Assembly (NCBI RefSeq): GCF_020567425.1
Contig: NZ_JAJCVJ010000002.1
Coordinates: 1,219,068 to 1,283,067 of the forward strand
Source: Salinirubrum litoreum
Lineage (GTDB): Archaea > Halobacteriota > Halobacteria > Halobacteriales > Haloferacaceae
DNA length: 64,000 bases
Direction of reading: 5' to 3'
Under the pieces are notes generated by a model that saw only the letters and a list, made by a program, of their open reading frames with translations, did no database searches and was not told the DNA's origin. Positions 1-9,288 of this stretch are shown here, piece by piece. The position numbers and the translations under genes were made by a program. Positions within the stretch are counted from its first letter, which is position 1. Every line of letters begins with the position of its first letter.

Positions 1-221
1 GCTTCTCGGAGATCGAGTCTGCGCTGGGAATCTCGCCGAACACGCTCTCGGAGCGCCTGAAGGAGTTGACGGCGACCGGGTTGCTCACGCGGTCCGCGTA
101 CAACGAGATCCCGCCCCGGGTGGAGTACGCCGCGACCGACCGCGCCGAGGCACTGTTTCCGGTGTTCGGCCACCTCGCAGACTGGGCGCGGAGTCACGAA
201 CTGGACACACTCGAAGCGTGA
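1..221 (+). CDS. HxlR-type winged-helix regulator, C-terminal part
   Basis: The gene is cut by the window edge, and only its last 72 codons are present (reading from base 3). The visible part has a recognition helix (ISPNTLSERLKEL), a wing containing the PPRVEYAATD stretch, and a final amphipathic helix ending in HELDTLEA. This pattern (EIPPRVEYxxT) is characteristic of the HxlR/MarR-like family of small DNA-binding regulators. Its target cannot be told, because the neighbour upstream is outside the window. The call rests on the conserved wing motif. Confidence 0.8.
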   Translation, partial: FSEIESALGISPNTLSERLKELTATGLLTRSAYNEIPPRVEYAATDRAEALFPVFGHLADWARSHELDTLEA

Positions 222-269
222 GCGGGCAGAAGTCACGGCGTGCGGCGGCGGAGACCGAGGCGTGCGTTG

Positions 270-722
270 TCAGGGAGCCACCGTGTCCCGGCCACGAGTC
301 AGTGCGCCGACGCTGGCGACGGCCGCGACGACGTGCATCGACGCGAGGCTGAGCAGGACGCCGAGCGTCACCGCCGGGTCCGAGAGGTACAGCGCGACGT
401 TCGGCGCGAACGACAGCAGGAGCGCCACGGCCGCGACCCGGACGAAGGTCCGATCCGGGTCCGTCACCCGGCGTGCGAGCAGGGCGTAGACGACGGTCGC
501 GCCGAGTGCCCCGAGCAGGGAGACGAAGATCACTGGTCCGTACGCGAGTGCCATGAACGGCGGGACCGCCCCCGACGCGAGGATGGCGGCCAACAGCAGG
601 GCGTTGGCGGCGGCCGAGAGCAGGAGTGCGAGCGCCCCCCGGCGGACTATCGCGGTGGTGGTGAAGCGAGCGGTGGTGACTCCGGTGGTCGAGTCGAGTG
701 ACTCGGAGACGGTAGTTGACAC
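270..722 (-). CDS. Four-helix membrane protein, DUF6069-like
   Basis: This is a hydrophobic protein of about 150 residues with four predicted membrane helices: around residues 25-45, 55-75, 90-110 and 118-140. They alternate with short Arg/Asp loops, as in the DUF6069 family of small integral membrane proteins. The frame is open much further upstream. I prefer the GTG at 722 because the residues before it are Arg/Thr/Ser-rich and look non-coding. The function is unknown. It stands alone, convergent with the regulator fragment to its left. Confidence 0.6.
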   Translation of the reverse strand: MSTTVSESLDSTTGVTTARFTTTAIVRRGALALLLSAAANALLLAAILASGAVPPFMALAYGPVIFVSLLGALGATVVYALLARRVTDPDRTFVRVAAVALLLSFAPNVALYLSDPAVTLGVLLSLASMHVVAAVASVGALTRGRDTVAP

Positions 723-891
723 GAGTGAGATACGCCCGCTGAGAGCATGAACGTACGTCGTGGTGTGTGGTATCACTGCTGTAGTGTGGTCGATTCCCCG
801 GGTCGGAAGCGTCGGAACAGACCGGACCGCCACCGATCGAGTCCGGGCGCAATCCAGACAACCTAAGACGATCCACACAGTACCCCGTGTC

Positions 892-1479
892 GTGCCGCAG
901 TTCCACTACCCCTGTCCCGGCTGTTCGACCACGAACAGCCTCCACCGCGCCGACTGCCAGTTCGAGGGCGTCGCGTGGCAGGCAGTGGAGAAGGCCTACA
1001 CCGACATCGTCGCCCGACTCGCGGCCGGTCCGACCCCGGAGGCCGCCCTGCGCGACGCGGTCCACGGCGAGTGGGACGCGCTCCACCAGTCCGCGCTGCA
1101 GCGCCTCCAGCGCAACGAGCGTGTCGTCGAGGAGGAGGGGAACCTCCGCCTGCTGACCGCCGCCGAGTACAAGGAGCGCGTCTCCGAACCGACCCGCGAG
1201 CCGATGGCGACCCTCTACCGGAAGGGGAGCGTGCCGGGCTGTCACGACAACGCCGTCTTCGCCATGATCGCGTGGTACGAGTTCGTCGGCCTGTCGTGGC
1301 CCGAGACGAAGGAGAACGTCGTGGCGTGGCTCCGCGACTCGGGGTCGTGGGAGCGTGGCGGCTTCGAGGAGGCCACGCCGGGCGAACTCGTCGAGAAGAA
1401 ACGCCACGTCTACGAGCAGGGGTACGGCTGGAAGGAGAAGGCCCGCGCCGCGAAGGCCGTCATCGACCGCCACGCCTGA
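892..1479 (+). CDS. Conserved haloarchaeal protein with N-terminal CxxC
   Basis: This is a soluble 195-aa protein starting at a GTG. Its N-terminus holds a CPGC knuckle (residues 7-10), followed by a lone Cys and His, which suggests a small metal site. A helical, charged body with several WxE/ExxW segments and a KxGSVPGCHDNAVF stretch follows. I place the start at 892 because upstream codons lack haloarchaeal composition, and an A/T-rich element (cctaagac) lies about 25 nt upstream. I recognise it only as a conserved haloarchaeal type and assign no function. Confidence 0.65.
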   Translation: MPQFHYPCPGCSTTNSLHRADCQFEGVAWQAVEKAYTDIVARLAAGPTPEAALRDAVHGEWDALHQSALQRLQRNERVVEEEGNLRLLTAAEYKERVSEPTREPMATLYRKGSVPGCHDNAVFAMIAWYEFVGLSWPETKENVVAWLRDSGSWERGGFEEATPGELVEKKRHVYEQGYGWKEKARAAKAVIDRHA

Positions 1480-1605
1480 GCGACCGGTCCGGCCCACGCT
1501 GTCGCTCCACTCGACTACGCCGAGCGATCACGCATCCGACTCGATCGCGCCGAGCCATCGCTCACCACACAAACGTTACACGTCCCGCAGGCGTACTCCC
1601 GCCGA

Positions 1606-2982
1606 ATGAGCGCACCCGAGACGGCGACCGCCGGCCAGTCCAGCGATGGATCGGCCATCCCCGCCGGTGGCTCCCGGCGCGCCGTCGCGACCGTCGTCGC
1701 CATCGTCTTCATCGATCTGCTGGGCTTCGGCATCGTCATTCCCATCCTCCCCTTCTACGTCCGGAGCTTCGGCGTCAGCGACGTGTTCATCGGCCTGCTG
1801 GCGGCCTCCTACTCGCTCACGCAGTTCGTCTTCGCGCCCTACCTCGGCCAACTCTCCGACCAGCGCGGTCGCCGGCCGGTCCTGATGCTCTCGCTGGCCG
1901 GGAGCGCCGTGGCGTGGACCGTCTTCGGACTGGCCGCCGAGACGACCGCGCTGTTCGGGGTGGTCGGTGGACTGGCGACGCTGTTCGCTTCCCGGATGCT
2001 CGCCGGTGCGATGGGCGGGAACATCGCCGCCGCACAGGCGTACATCGCCGACGTGACGCCCGCTGACCGACGGGCCGCCTCACTCGGACTCGTCGGGGCG
2101 GCCTTCGCGCTCGGCTTCGTCTTCGGCCCGGCAATCGGCGGCGTCTTCGCCAGCGACGCGGTCGTCTCGACAGCAGCAGGAATCTTCCCGTCGTTCGTCC
2201 CCGCGACCGTCTTCTCGTTGCCGAGTTTCGCGGCCGCCGGCTTCTCGCTGCTCGCACTGGTCGCCGCCGGGCTCTTTCTGTCGGAACCGGAGCGCCAGCG
2301 CACCGCCGCGAGGCGCGCGGGACTCGTCTCTCAGTTCGCCGACGCCCTGCGGAACACGAACCTGCGGGGGCTGGTCGTCGCCTTCTTCGTCGTCTCGGTC
2401 GCCTTCTCCGGGATCCAGGTGATGTTCATCCCCTACGCCGCCGACATCTACGGCTACGACGCGACGCAGGCCGCCTTCCTGCTCACCTACATCGGCGTGC
2501 TGGGCGTGCTGAACCAGGGGATCCTGGTCGGCCAACTGTCGAAACGCTACCGCGACAGTTCCATCGCGGTCGCGGGTGCGAGTCTCCTCCTCGTCGCACT
2601 CGGGACGATCCCGTTCGCACCCGAGATCGGGCGGGCACTCCTCCCGACCGTCGGCGGCCTGCCGTGGCTCACGCGGGAACTGCTCGCGCTGCTCGTCTTA
2701 CTCGCCGGGCTGTCGGTCGGCAACAGTCTGTTGAACGTCGCGCTCTCGACACTCGTCTCCCGGTCCGCGTCGGCCGACGAGCAGGGGAGCGCCTTCGGCG
2801 TCACGCAGGGCGCGGGGAGTCTCGGCCGGACCATCGGTCCCCCGGCGATGGCGGCGCTGTACGCCGTCGTCGCCTACTGGTCGCCGTTCCTCGTCGGCGC
2901 ACTCCTGATCGTCCCGATCGTCGCCATCCTCGTCGGCATCGCGCGGGCGGGACTATCGGGACCGGCGGAGCCGGCGACCTGA
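1606..2982 (+). CDS. Major facilitator superfamily exporter (DHA1-like)
   Basis: This 458-aa protein has about 12 membrane helices. The family motif A region between helices 2 and 3 is clear (YLGQLSDQRGRRPVLM, near residue 85), and a motif C-like GPAIGG occurs in helix 5. These are typical of the drug:H+ antiporter (DHA1) branch of MFS carriers, which export small molecules using the proton gradient. The substrate cannot be predicted. The ATG is 30 nt downstream of an A/T-rich box (aaacgttacacg), consistent with a leaderless transcript. Confidence 0.88.
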   Translation: MSAPETATAGQSSDGSAIPAGGSRRAVATVVAIVFIDLLGFGIVIPILPFYVRSFGVSDVFIGLLAASYSLTQFVFAPYLGQLSDQRGRRPVLMLSLAGSAVAWTVFGLAAETTALFGVVGGLATLFASRMLAGAMGGNIAAAQAYIADVTPADRRAASLGLVGAAFALGFVFGPAIGGVFASDAVVSTAAGIFPSFVPATVFSLPSFAAAGFSLLALVAAGLFLSEPERQRTAARRAGLVSQFADALRNTNLRGLVVAFFVVSVAFSGIQVMFIPYAADIYGYDATQAAFLLTYIGVLGVLNQGILVGQLSKRYRDSSIAVAGASLLLVALGTIPFAPEIGRALLPTVGGLPWLTRELLALLVLLAGLSVGNSLLNVALSTLVSRSASADEQGSAFGVTQGAGSLGRTIGPPAMAALYAVVAYWSPFLVGALLIVPIVAILVGIARAGLSGPAEPAT

Positions 2983-3041
2983 GACATCTCCCCCGGACGT
3001 GTCGGCCCTCGGAGTGACCCGTAGCCACGGTCGTTCGAGCG

Positions 3042-3809
3042 CTAGCCAGTCGTCTGCGCCGAGTCGTTCGTGAACACCGCCGCGAGCAGTCCAACGAGGG
3101 CGACGAGCAGGACGGGACCGACGACGAAGAGTCCCAACCCGAAGACGACGGCGACCGCGACGACGCCGACTGTGAACAGTCCGGTGACGGCGACGCCGAC
3201 AGGACGGGGGGTCACGACACCGACCCCGGCCACGGCGACACAGAACGCGCCGAGCGCCGAGAACAGTACGAGTGCGTCGACCTCGGCCAGTCCGACGCTG
3301 TGGATCACCGTGCCGAAGAGCGGGACGGCGGCGACACCAGCGACTGCGGTCGCGGTCCGCTCCCGGCCGTCGTGGACGCCGACGATCCCGGCCACGCCGA
3401 CGAACAGGCCGAGCAGTTGGAGCAGTCGCTCCGTGATCGGCGAGACGTCGATGCCACCGGCGGCGTAGGTCGTCAGTTCGTAGTGCTCACCGTTCTTCTC
3501 GACTGCGTACCGACCGTCTCCCCAGAACGTGGTGTCGCTGTAGGCGAACTCGGGTGGCTCGTTCGCCTCGCCACGAACGACGGCGGTCCCGTCGTCGCTG
3601 GCGAGTGCGCTGTCTATCGCCTGCCGTGCCTCGGGCGAGAGGTCGTCGTACTGCTGGACGGTCACGTCGGCGGGAATCTCGCGCTCGTCGATCTGCTCGA
3701 TGTCGTGGACGTAGGTGGGCTGGTCCGCAGTCGGGAAGGCGACCAGCGGCGCGGCGACCAGCGGCACGGCCACGAGGAGGACGACGAGCGTAGCGAGACG
3801 GCGGTCCAT
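3042..3809 (-). CDS. Membrane protein with signal anchor and C-terminal helices
   Basis: This 255-aa protein begins with a signal-anchor (about residues 7-25). An extracytoplasmic domain of about 100 residues (DLSPEARQAID, GRYAVEKNGEHYELT) follows, then about five hydrophobic helices from residue 130 to the end. The layout is common among haloarchaeal proteins of unknown function whose outer domain is a short beta-rich module. It is the first gene downstream of pcn on the same strand, about 85 nt away, so the two may share a transcript, but nothing else links them. Confidence 0.65.
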   Translation of the reverse strand: MDRRLATLVVLLVAVPLVAAPLVAFPTADQPTYVHDIEQIDEREIPADVTVQQYDDLSPEARQAIDSALASDDGTAVVRGEANEPPEFAYSDTTFWGDGRYAVEKNGEHYELTTYAAGGIDVSPITERLLQLLGLFVGVAGIVGVHDGRERTATAVAGVAAVPLFGTVIHSVGLAEVDALVLFSALGAFCVAVAGVGVVTPRPVGVAVTGLFTVGVVAVAVVFGLGLFVVGPVLLVALVGLLAAVFTNDSAQTTG

Positions 3810-3894
3810 CTGGTCGAGCGACGACCGTCTGCGGGATGTGTCTTGTGGCGAGAACAGCAGAGAGAATCGAGAGACGAACCGAGTCGGTCGCAGG

Positions 3895-4638
3895 TCAGTC
3901 GCTCTGGATGCGCGGCGCGAGCATGTACGTCACCTGTCCGAGTCCCTCGGCGAACTCGAAGTGAAGCTTCACCGGGAACTCTTCGCCGAGTTCCATCGTG
4001 ACCTCGGCGTCGCTCGGGATCGCCTTGTTCATGTCCTTCAGGTAGTCGAGCGAGAACAGCGACTCGGCGGGGCCGACCTCGAGGTCGATCAGGTCAGCGC
4101 GGGTGAGTTCGAGGTCGACGTCGTCGGTGTCGCCCTCGGCCTCGATGTGGAACGTCTCCTCGCTCTCGTCGACGCGCAGCGCGATGTGGTCCGAGACCAT
4201 GTTGGCGGCCTTGATCCCCCGGTCGAGGTGGGTCCCCTCCAGGACGATCTCGGCGGGCAGATCCAGGTCCGGGATGTCCGGTTCCTGCCGGATGGAGTCG
4301 GGGTCGATCAGCGCGAGGGTGTAGGAGAGGCCGTCGATGCGGATGTGGAGTTTGCGGGTCTCCTCGTCGAGTTCGAGGTGGACGAGGTCGCCGGCGTTGC
4401 CCATCCCGGCGATGTCCTCCAGTCGGGAGAGGTTGACGCCGATGACGCCGCCGTCGGCCTCGTAGGACTCGAAGGCCTCCGAGTCCAGTGAGAGGTCGAC
4501 CATGCCGACGTTCGCGGGATCGACCGCCTGAATCGCCAGTCCGTCCTCGTTGAGTCGAATCTTACACTCCTCGACCAACACGCTGACCGAGTCGAGCGCG
4601 TCCCGGAGCGTCGCCGCGCTCACGATGGCCTTGAACAT
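3895..4638 (-). CDS. pcn: DNA polymerase sliding clamp (PCNA)
   Basis: This 247-aa protein matches the length and full pattern of archaeal PCNA: N-terminal [24 protein letters not shown], the [18 protein letters not shown] block, the inter-domain connector region, and the C-terminal [10 protein letters not shown]. The homotrimeric ring tethers DNA polymerases, ligase and FEN1 to DNA through PIP boxes. Like other haloarchaeal clamps it is very acidic. A TATA-like element 29 nt upstream of the ATG supports leaderless transcription. priL, often near pcn in haloarchaea, is not adjacent here. Confidence 0.97.
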   Translation of the reverse strand: MFKAIVSAATLRDALDSVSVLVEECKIRLNEDGLAIQAVDPANVGMVDLSLDSEAFESYEADGGVIGVNLSRLEDIAGMGNAGDLVHLELDEETRKLHIRIDGLSYTLALIDPDSIRQEPDIPDLDLPAEIVLEGTHLDRGIKAANMVSDHIALRVDESEETFHIEAEGDTDDVDLELTRADLIDLEVGPAESLFSLDYLKDMNKAIPSDAEVTMELGEEFPVKLHFEFAEGLGQVTYMLAPRIQSD

Positions 4639-4661
4639 ATACGACGACGTACGAAATCGCG

Positions 4662-4672
4662 GGTTAAAAAGT
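4662..4672 (-). promoter_or_regulatory. TATA box of pcn
   Basis: The minus strand reads ACTTTTTAACC, centred about 29 nt before the pcn ATG at 4638. That is the spacing expected for a haloarchaeal leaderless promoter. It is the only A/T-rich run in the interval. Confidence 0.6.
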
Positions 4673-4734
4673 CACCCGTATCCTCCCGCGCGCGCCCGTT
4701 GCCCCGGTGTGGCACGACCCGAAGCACCGCCGGT

Positions 4735-5400
4735 TCAGCCGGGCCGAATCGCGTCCAACAGCCGACCGAACAGGCCCTTCTCCTCGGTCAGTGGTTCCCA
4801 CAGCGCGAACGCCTCGGCGGTGTCCGCAGACGGACTCCGAACCAGTCGCTCCGCCTCGGGGACGACGACCGCGAGGTTCACCTCGTAGTGGCCGTAGTAG
4901 CCGTACTTCAGCAGGGTCCGGTCCTCGTGGTCGGCGACGAACGCGGCCACGTCGTCGGCGAGGTCCTCGGCGACGACGACGAAGGTCACGTCGGTACTGA
5001 AGTGTTCCTCGTCTGCGACGACGCGTTCGTCGGCGATTCGGTGCCCCAACTCGACCAGTCGCTCCAGATCCGCGACGGTCGGTCGGGCCAGACGCCGGAC
5101 GAACAGGTACTCCTCGGACTCGTGGTGGCCGTACGACAGCGCCGGGTGGAAGAACTGCTTCTGGCTGTGGACCTCCAGCGTCCCTGTCATCGGGAACTGC
5201 TCGCCGTGGACGACCGTGTCGCGGTCGAGGTCGTAGTTGAACATCAGGCGGTCGGAGACCCGGTCGAGGTACTCGTCGTCCCAGTCGGGCACCTCGCCGA
5301 GTGGTTCGACGTCCTCGGGTATCTCCGGAGGGCGTTCGGTCCCGGACGTCCCCTCGTCCGTGGGGTCGGTCCCGTCCGGTGTGTCCGTGTTCCCGCTCAT
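4735..5400 (-). CDS. Conserved haloarchaeal acidic protein
   Basis: This soluble 221-aa protein has an acidic, Pro/Thr-rich N-terminal tail (residues 1-35). A folded region follows with many aromatic and His residues (KQFFHPALSYGHHESEEYLF around 80-100, YGYYGHYEVNLAVVVPEAERL around 165-185). There are no membrane segments and no catalytic motif I recognise. Its ATG overlaps the stop of the upstream cupin gene (ATGA), so the two are probably translationally coupled. Function unknown. Confidence 0.7.
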   Translation of the reverse strand: MSGNTDTPDGTDPTDEGTSGTERPPEIPEDVEPLGEVPDWDDEYLDRVSDRLMFNYDLDRDTVVHGEQFPMTGTLEVHSQKQFFHPALSYGHHESEEYLFVRRLARPTVADLERLVELGHRIADERVVADEEHFSTDVTFVVVAEDLADDVAAFVADHEDRTLLKYGYYGHYEVNLAVVVPEAERLVRSPSADTAEAFALWEPLTEEKGLFGRLLDAIRPG

Positions 5401-5780
5401 CCGTCCGTCTCCGGGTCGTAGACGACCGCGTCACCGGAGACGGGTGGCGCGCCGATAGCGAGGACCTGCACCGACTCGTCGGCGTCGGCCGGGTTGTACG
5501 CGCGCTGTGGACTCCCCGGGTCGACCGCGAACAGGTCCCCGGTCTCGACGGTGTACTCCTCGTCCGGCGTCTCGACGGCGAGCGTCCCCGAGAGCACGTA
5601 GAACACCTCCTCCTGTTCGTCGTGGTAGTGGTACGCGAGCGGCAGTTGTTCGCCCGGTTCCGCCGAGAAGCGGTTGATCGCCATCTGTGACAGGCCCGCC
5701 GGCTCACTCAGTCGGCGCAGCCGACAGGGCCGGTCCTCGGCGGGCGGCACCGCGTCGGCGTCCACGAGTCGGTATCCCAT
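5397..5780 (-). CDS. Cupin-domain protein
   Basis: This 127-aa single-domain cupin is started at the ATG followed by GYRLVDADAVPP. Motif 1 is visible as YHYHDEQEEVFYVLSGTL (His pair plus Glu metal ligands). Motif 2 is degenerate (VDPGSPQRAYNP, with no His where the last metal ligand usually sits), so metal binding may be altered. Such small cupins bind small ligands or act as isomerases or sensors, but the substrate cannot be predicted. It overlaps the following gene by 4 nt. Confidence 0.85.
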   Translation of the reverse strand: MGYRLVDADAVPPAEDRPCRLRRLSEPAGLSQMAINRFSAEPGEQLPLAYHYHDEQEEVFYVLSGTLAVETPDEEYTVETGDLFAVDPGSPQRAYNPADADESVQVLAIGAPPVSGDAVVYDPETDG

Positions 5781-5928
5781 GTGTCGGCACACGACAAGGG
5801 CCGACAAAAACCCGTCGCGTGTCGTGGGTCGCGTCGACGGGGCGCACGGAGAGTCCTCACGACCCGGCGAGACCGCCGGGGACAAGGTTTAACAGGATCG
5901 TTGACCAACCGGCGTGCGAGATCGTACC

Positions 5929-6156
5929 ATGGACAGTGACGAACGCGAGGCGTGTGGCCGGTGTGCCATGAGTTCCGTCGTCGACACCGCGATGGAGGGG
6001 ACGGACGAGTCGGAACGCGCGACCCGCGATCCCTTCGCCGGCGAGCGAATCGAGGTCGACGAGGACGACCTCCGCCGGGTGTCGCCGTCGGCGTGGCTCG
6101 GCGGGTTGAAGCGTCGTATCGACGACGTAGCGACCCGGCTGACCTACGGCCGGTGA
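5929..6156 (+). CDS. Small acidic protein with CxxC motif
   Basis: This 75-aa acidic protein is preceded by a weak A/T box (ggtttaac near 5886). Its N-terminus has ACGRCAMSSVVD (a CxxC pair), and the C-terminal half is a charged helix ending WLGGLKRRIDDVATRLTYGR. It resembles small zinc-binding conserved haloarchaeal proteins, but two Cys alone would not complete a zinc site without dimerisation. Function unknown. It is divergent from the cupin gene. Confidence 0.55.
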   Translation: MDSDEREACGRCAMSSVVDTAMEGTDESERATRDPFAGERIEVDEDDLRRVSPSAWLGGLKRRIDDVATRLTYGR

Positions 6157-6266
6157 CCCCGGTTCGTCGTGGGCGAGGGGACGGCCCGGACGTGAGTGAC
6201 AACCACACACAGCGGAGACGTTTATACCGCTGACGCCCGTAACGGAGCATAACAGGGAGACATCGC

Positions 6267-6950
6267 ATGGAAGAGAGCATCTCCGGATTCAAACTCCGTG
6301 GCTCGTGGGGCGACGCCGTCGAACACGGCGAACGCGTCACGCACGCACTACGGGAGGCCGGAGCAGACGGGGACGCGTTCGAGCAGTGGGACGAGTGGCG
6401 GCCGAAGTCCCACGAACGACTGAGCGTCGACGTGAGCGAGAAGACCGCAGAACAGGCCAGTGTCGCCGAGGGCGAGGGCGAGAAGGCCGGCAAGGAACCG
6501 GACGAGGACCTTCAGTCGGCCGGCGAGAAGCTGACGGAGTCGTACGAACACATCGAGGAGGGCGACAACGAGGGGGCCATCGAGAAGTGGCAAGACTCCA
6601 TCGACTACGTCACCCGCGCCGCCGACTCCGCCGGCCGCAAGGCGGTCCGCGCGGTCGAGAACACGGTCTACCGGAAGGTGATGACCCAACTCGCGCCCTA
6701 CTACTTCGACAACGAACTCGTCAGCGCGAACATCCAGAAGACGACCCGCAACGGCGGCGACCCGGAGTTCATCTTCGAGATCAACGTCAACGACGACGAC
6801 CTGAAAGACGAGGTCTCCGAACGACTGGCGGAGTACGACGAGATCGACCGCTGGCACATCGACACCGAGAAGGAGACCGAGACGGCCGAAGCCGTCGAAG
6901 GCGTCGAACCGCCACCCTCCGAGACCGACGCGAAGTTCACGACGAACTGA
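6267..6950 (+). CDS. Conserved haloarchaeal protein, DUF5828-like
   Basis: This 227-aa acidic soluble protein is largely helical. A conserved N-terminal MEESISGFKLRGSWGDAVEHG is followed by a glutamate-rich hinge (residues 60-85), a helical core (about 90-150), a short beta segment (EFIFEINVNDDDLKD), and a disordered acidic tail. I recognise it as the DUF5828 type. No catalytic motif is visible. A TATA element (GTTTATAC at 6220-6227) lies about 40 nt upstream, leaving a short leader. Confidence 0.75.
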   Translation: MEESISGFKLRGSWGDAVEHGERVTHALREAGADGDAFEQWDEWRPKSHERLSVDVSEKTAEQASVAEGEGEKAGKEPDEDLQSAGEKLTESYEHIEEGDNEGAIEKWQDSIDYVTRAADSAGRKAVRAVENTVYRKVMTQLAPYYFDNELVSANIQKTTRNGGDPEFIFEINVNDDDLKDEVSERLAEYDEIDRWHIDTEKETETAEAVEGVEPPPSETDAKFTTN

Positions 6951-7005
6951 CCTCGCCGACGACACGGCCACAGCCCTTTTGCTACCAGCCCGCGATCCGG
7001 GTGAT

Positions 7006-7212
7006 ATGATGGGATCACGCGCCGAGATCGAGGCCGAGGACCTGTTGAAGATCGTCCTCGTGCTGGTCGTCATCTGGCTCGCGCTCGAAGTCCTCGGAGC
7101 CGCCGTGGGACTCGTCGGCGCGACGTTGGACGTGATATTCGGGCCGCTCAGTTCGCTGATCGCGCTGGTCGTGGTCGCGTTGATCGTCCTCTGGTTCTTC
7201 GACAAGATCTGA
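7006..7212 (+). CDS. Small two-helix membrane protein
   Basis: This 68-aa protein has a short charged N-terminus (GSRAEIEAEDLLK) and two long hydrophobic helices (about residues 13-35 and 42-64), ending WFFDKI. Tandem ATG codons occur at 7006 and 7009. A GGTGAT anti-16S match abuts the first, so the second may be used. Many haloarchaea encode such short DUF-type membrane proteins. No function is known to me. Confidence 0.65.
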   Translation: MMGSRAEIEAEDLLKIVLVLVVIWLALEVLGAAVGLVGATLDVIFGPLSSLIALVVVALIVLWFFDKI

Positions 7213-7255
7213 CCGCGACCGACAGCCACAACTCGGCTGGGCGCGAGGATCGACC

Positions 7256-7753
7256 GTGTACAGTCTGAACGCCCGTGTTCCGCCCGCAGTCTCGCGGCTG
7301 GCGTCCGATCTCCACCCACGACTGACTCCCTTCGACCGGCTCCGGAGTCGCCACACGCTCGTCGCCAAACGCTTCGAGACCGACCGGTTCGCCCGCCTCC
7401 GCGAGCGACTGCGCGAGACGCTCCGTGGCACCCCCGCCTTCGAGGCGCAGGTCACCGGCGTCGACTACTTCGAGCACCCACCGCGGGGGAGCGGTCCGGT
7501 GGTCTACCTCGCGGTCGAGAGTCCGGGGCTGCGTGACCTCCACGAGACGCTGGTCGCCGAGTTCGGCGCGGTGGACGAGTTGGAGGGGCCCGACTACGTG
7601 CCGCACGTCACGCTGGCGCGCGGCGGGTCGGTGGCCGACGCGGAGCGACTGGTCGCCGAGGGGGTCGACCCGGTGACGTGGACGGTCTCGCAGGTGCAGG
7701 TGTGGGACGCCCGGCACCGGGAGGCGGCGGCGCGGATCTCGCTGCCGGCGTAG
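7256..7753 (+). CDS. 2'-5' RNA ligase / 2H phosphoesterase family protein
   Basis: This 165-aa protein has the size and two-lobe layout of the 2H superfamily, which hydrolyses or ligates cyclic and 2'-5' phosphodiester bonds in RNA or nucleotides. The second catalytic motif is canonical (PHVTLARGG, H117 and T119). The first reads RHTLVAK (H33), so the small hydroxyl residue sits at +1 rather than +2, a slight departure from HxT. The start is GTG. The gene is convergent with glnA. Confidence 0.75.
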   Translation: MYSLNARVPPAVSRLASDLHPRLTPFDRLRSRHTLVAKRFETDRFARLRERLRETLRGTPAFEAQVTGVDYFEHPPRGSGPVVYLAVESPGLRDLHETLVAEFGAVDELEGPDYVPHVTLARGGSVADAERLVAEGVDPVTWTVSQVQVWDARHREAAARISLPA

Positions 7754-7847
7754 CACCCCGTCGCATCGCTCTCGGTGTGCAGTCGGCGGAGACGGTGGCG
7801 TCGCTCCCACCGCGTCACGCGAAAGAGAATCGAGTCTGTGTGCCGGT

Positions 7848-9218
7848 TCAGAAGGTCTCGAGGTAGCGGTCGAGTTCCCACTGGGAGACGTCGACGCGGT
7901 ACTCGTCGTACTCCTGGGACTTCGCCTCGACGAACTTCTCGTAGACGTGCTCGCCCAGTGCGTCGGCGACGACTTCGTCGGCCTGGAGTGCCTCGATGGC
8001 CTCCCCGAGGTTCGACGGGAGCGTCTCGATGCCGTACTCGGCACGCTTCTCCTCGTCGAACTCGTAGATGTTCTCTCTGACGGGGTCGTCGCACTCGAGG
8101 TCGTTCTCGATGCCGTCCAGCCCGGCGTGGATGAGCGCCGCGAAGGCGAGGTACGGGTTACACGACGGGTCCGGGAAGCGAGCCTCGATACGGCTGGCGG
8201 CCGGGACACGCGCGGCCGGCTTGCGGATGAGTGCCGACCGGTTGCGGTCGGACCAGGCGACGTACACCGGGGCCTCGTAGCCCGGCACGAGTCGCTTGTA
8301 GCTGTTCACGGTCGGGTTCGTCACGGCCGCGAGTGCCGGCGCGTGTGCGAGGATGCCGGCGGTGAACTGCTTTGCCGTCTCGCTCAGGTTGAACTCGTCG
8401 TCCTCGTCGTGGAAGGCGTTCTCGCCGTCCTGGAACAGCGAGATGTGGGTGTGCATCCCGGAGCCGTTGATGCGCGGGATCGGCTTCGGCATGAACGTCG
8501 CGTGCAGGTCGTGTTCGGCCGCGATGGCGCGGACGACAGACCGGAAGGTGGCGACGTTGTCGGCGGTGGCCAGCGCGTCGTCGTAGGTGAAGTTGATCTC
8601 GTGTTGCCCCTGTGCGACCTCGTGGTGGCTGGCCTCCACGTCGAAGCCCATGTCCTCCAGGCCGAAGATGATGTCACGACGCACGTCCTGTGCGAGGTCC
8701 TTCGGCGCGAGGTCGAAGTAGCCGCCGGCGTCGTTCGTCTTCGTCGTGGCGCGCCCGTCCTCGTCGTGCTCGAAGAGGAAGAACTCCGGTTCCGGGGCGG
8801 CGTTGACGTCGTAGCCCATCTCCTCGGCGCGTTCGAGTGCGCTCTTGAGGACGCCACGCGGGTCGCCCGAGAACGGTTCGCCGGTCGAGGTGTCCATCAC
8901 GTCACAGATGAGTCGTGCGGCCGCGCTGTCCTCGCTCTTGCGCCACGGGAGGACCGCGAAGGTGTCGGGGTCCGGCTTCAGCCGCATGTCGGACTCCTGG
9001 ATACGGACGAAGCCGTCGATAGACGAACCGTCGAAGTAGATGCCCTCGGTGAACGCCTTCTCGGCCTGCGAGGCCGGGATGGAGACGTTCTTGACCGTCC
9101 CGAGGATGTCCGTGAACTGGAGTCGGAGGAAGTCGATGTTCTGCTCGTCGATCTCGTCGAGAACCGCCTGCTCGGTGGCACTCAGACCACCATCTGGTGC
9201 TTTCTGGTTGTCCGTCAT
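7848..9218 (-). CDS. glnA: Glutamine synthetase, type I
   Basis: This 456-aa enzyme makes glutamine from glutamate, ammonia and ATP. Signatures are complete: N-terminal beta-grasp domain with [14 protein letters not shown], the FDGSSIDGF latch, PEPEFFLF metal ligands, [10 protein letters not shown] ammonium/glutamate site, and the [12 protein letters not shown] and [14 protein letters not shown] blocks of the C-terminal catalytic domain. It is divergent from an Lrp-type regulator 125 nt away, an arrangement shared by other haloarchaea in which the regulator is known to act on glnA. A TATA box lies about 30 nt upstream. Confidence 0.97.
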   Translation of the reverse strand: MTDNQKAPDGGLSATEQAVLDEIDEQNIDFLRLQFTDILGTVKNVSIPASQAEKAFTEGIYFDGSSIDGFVRIQESDMRLKPDPDTFAVLPWRKSEDSAAARLICDVMDTSTGEPFSGDPRGVLKSALERAEEMGYDVNAAPEPEFFLFEHDEDGRATTKTNDAGGYFDLAPKDLAQDVRRDIIFGLEDMGFDVEASHHEVAQGQHEINFTYDDALATADNVATFRSVVRAIAAEHDLHATFMPKPIPRINGSGMHTHISLFQDGENAFHDEDDEFNLSETAKQFTAGILAHAPALAAVTNPTVNSYKRLVPGYEAPVYVAWSDRNRSALIRKPAARVPAASRIEARFPDPSCNPYLAFAALIHAGLDGIENDLECDDPVRENIYEFDEEKRAEYGIETLPSNLGEAIEALQADEVVADALGEHVYEKFVEAKSQEYDEYRVDVSQWELDRYLETF

Positions 9219-9246
9219 GCTTGACAGTGTAGCCGTTCACTGCCAG

Positions 9247-9253
9247 TATAAAG
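9247..9253 (-). promoter_or_regulatory. TATA box of glnA
   Basis: The minus strand reads CTTTATA, 29-35 nt before the glnA ATG at 9218, matching leaderless spacing. It lies in the short divergent region shared with the Lrp-type regulator. Confidence 0.6.
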
Positions 9254-9273
9254 ACCTTATCGCTTAGTGCAAA

Positions 9274-9288
9274 GCCTATTTGCTAGGC
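9274..9288. promoter_or_regulatory. Inverted repeat between glnA and lrp, candidate operator
   Basis: This is a perfect 5-bp-arm palindrome (GCCTA - TTTGC - TAGGC) with an A/T centre, about 20 nt beyond the glnA TATA box and about 55 nt upstream of the regulator start. Lrp/AsnC dimers bind such short dyads. Its position suits control of either promoter. The binding itself is inference. Confidence 0.4.
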
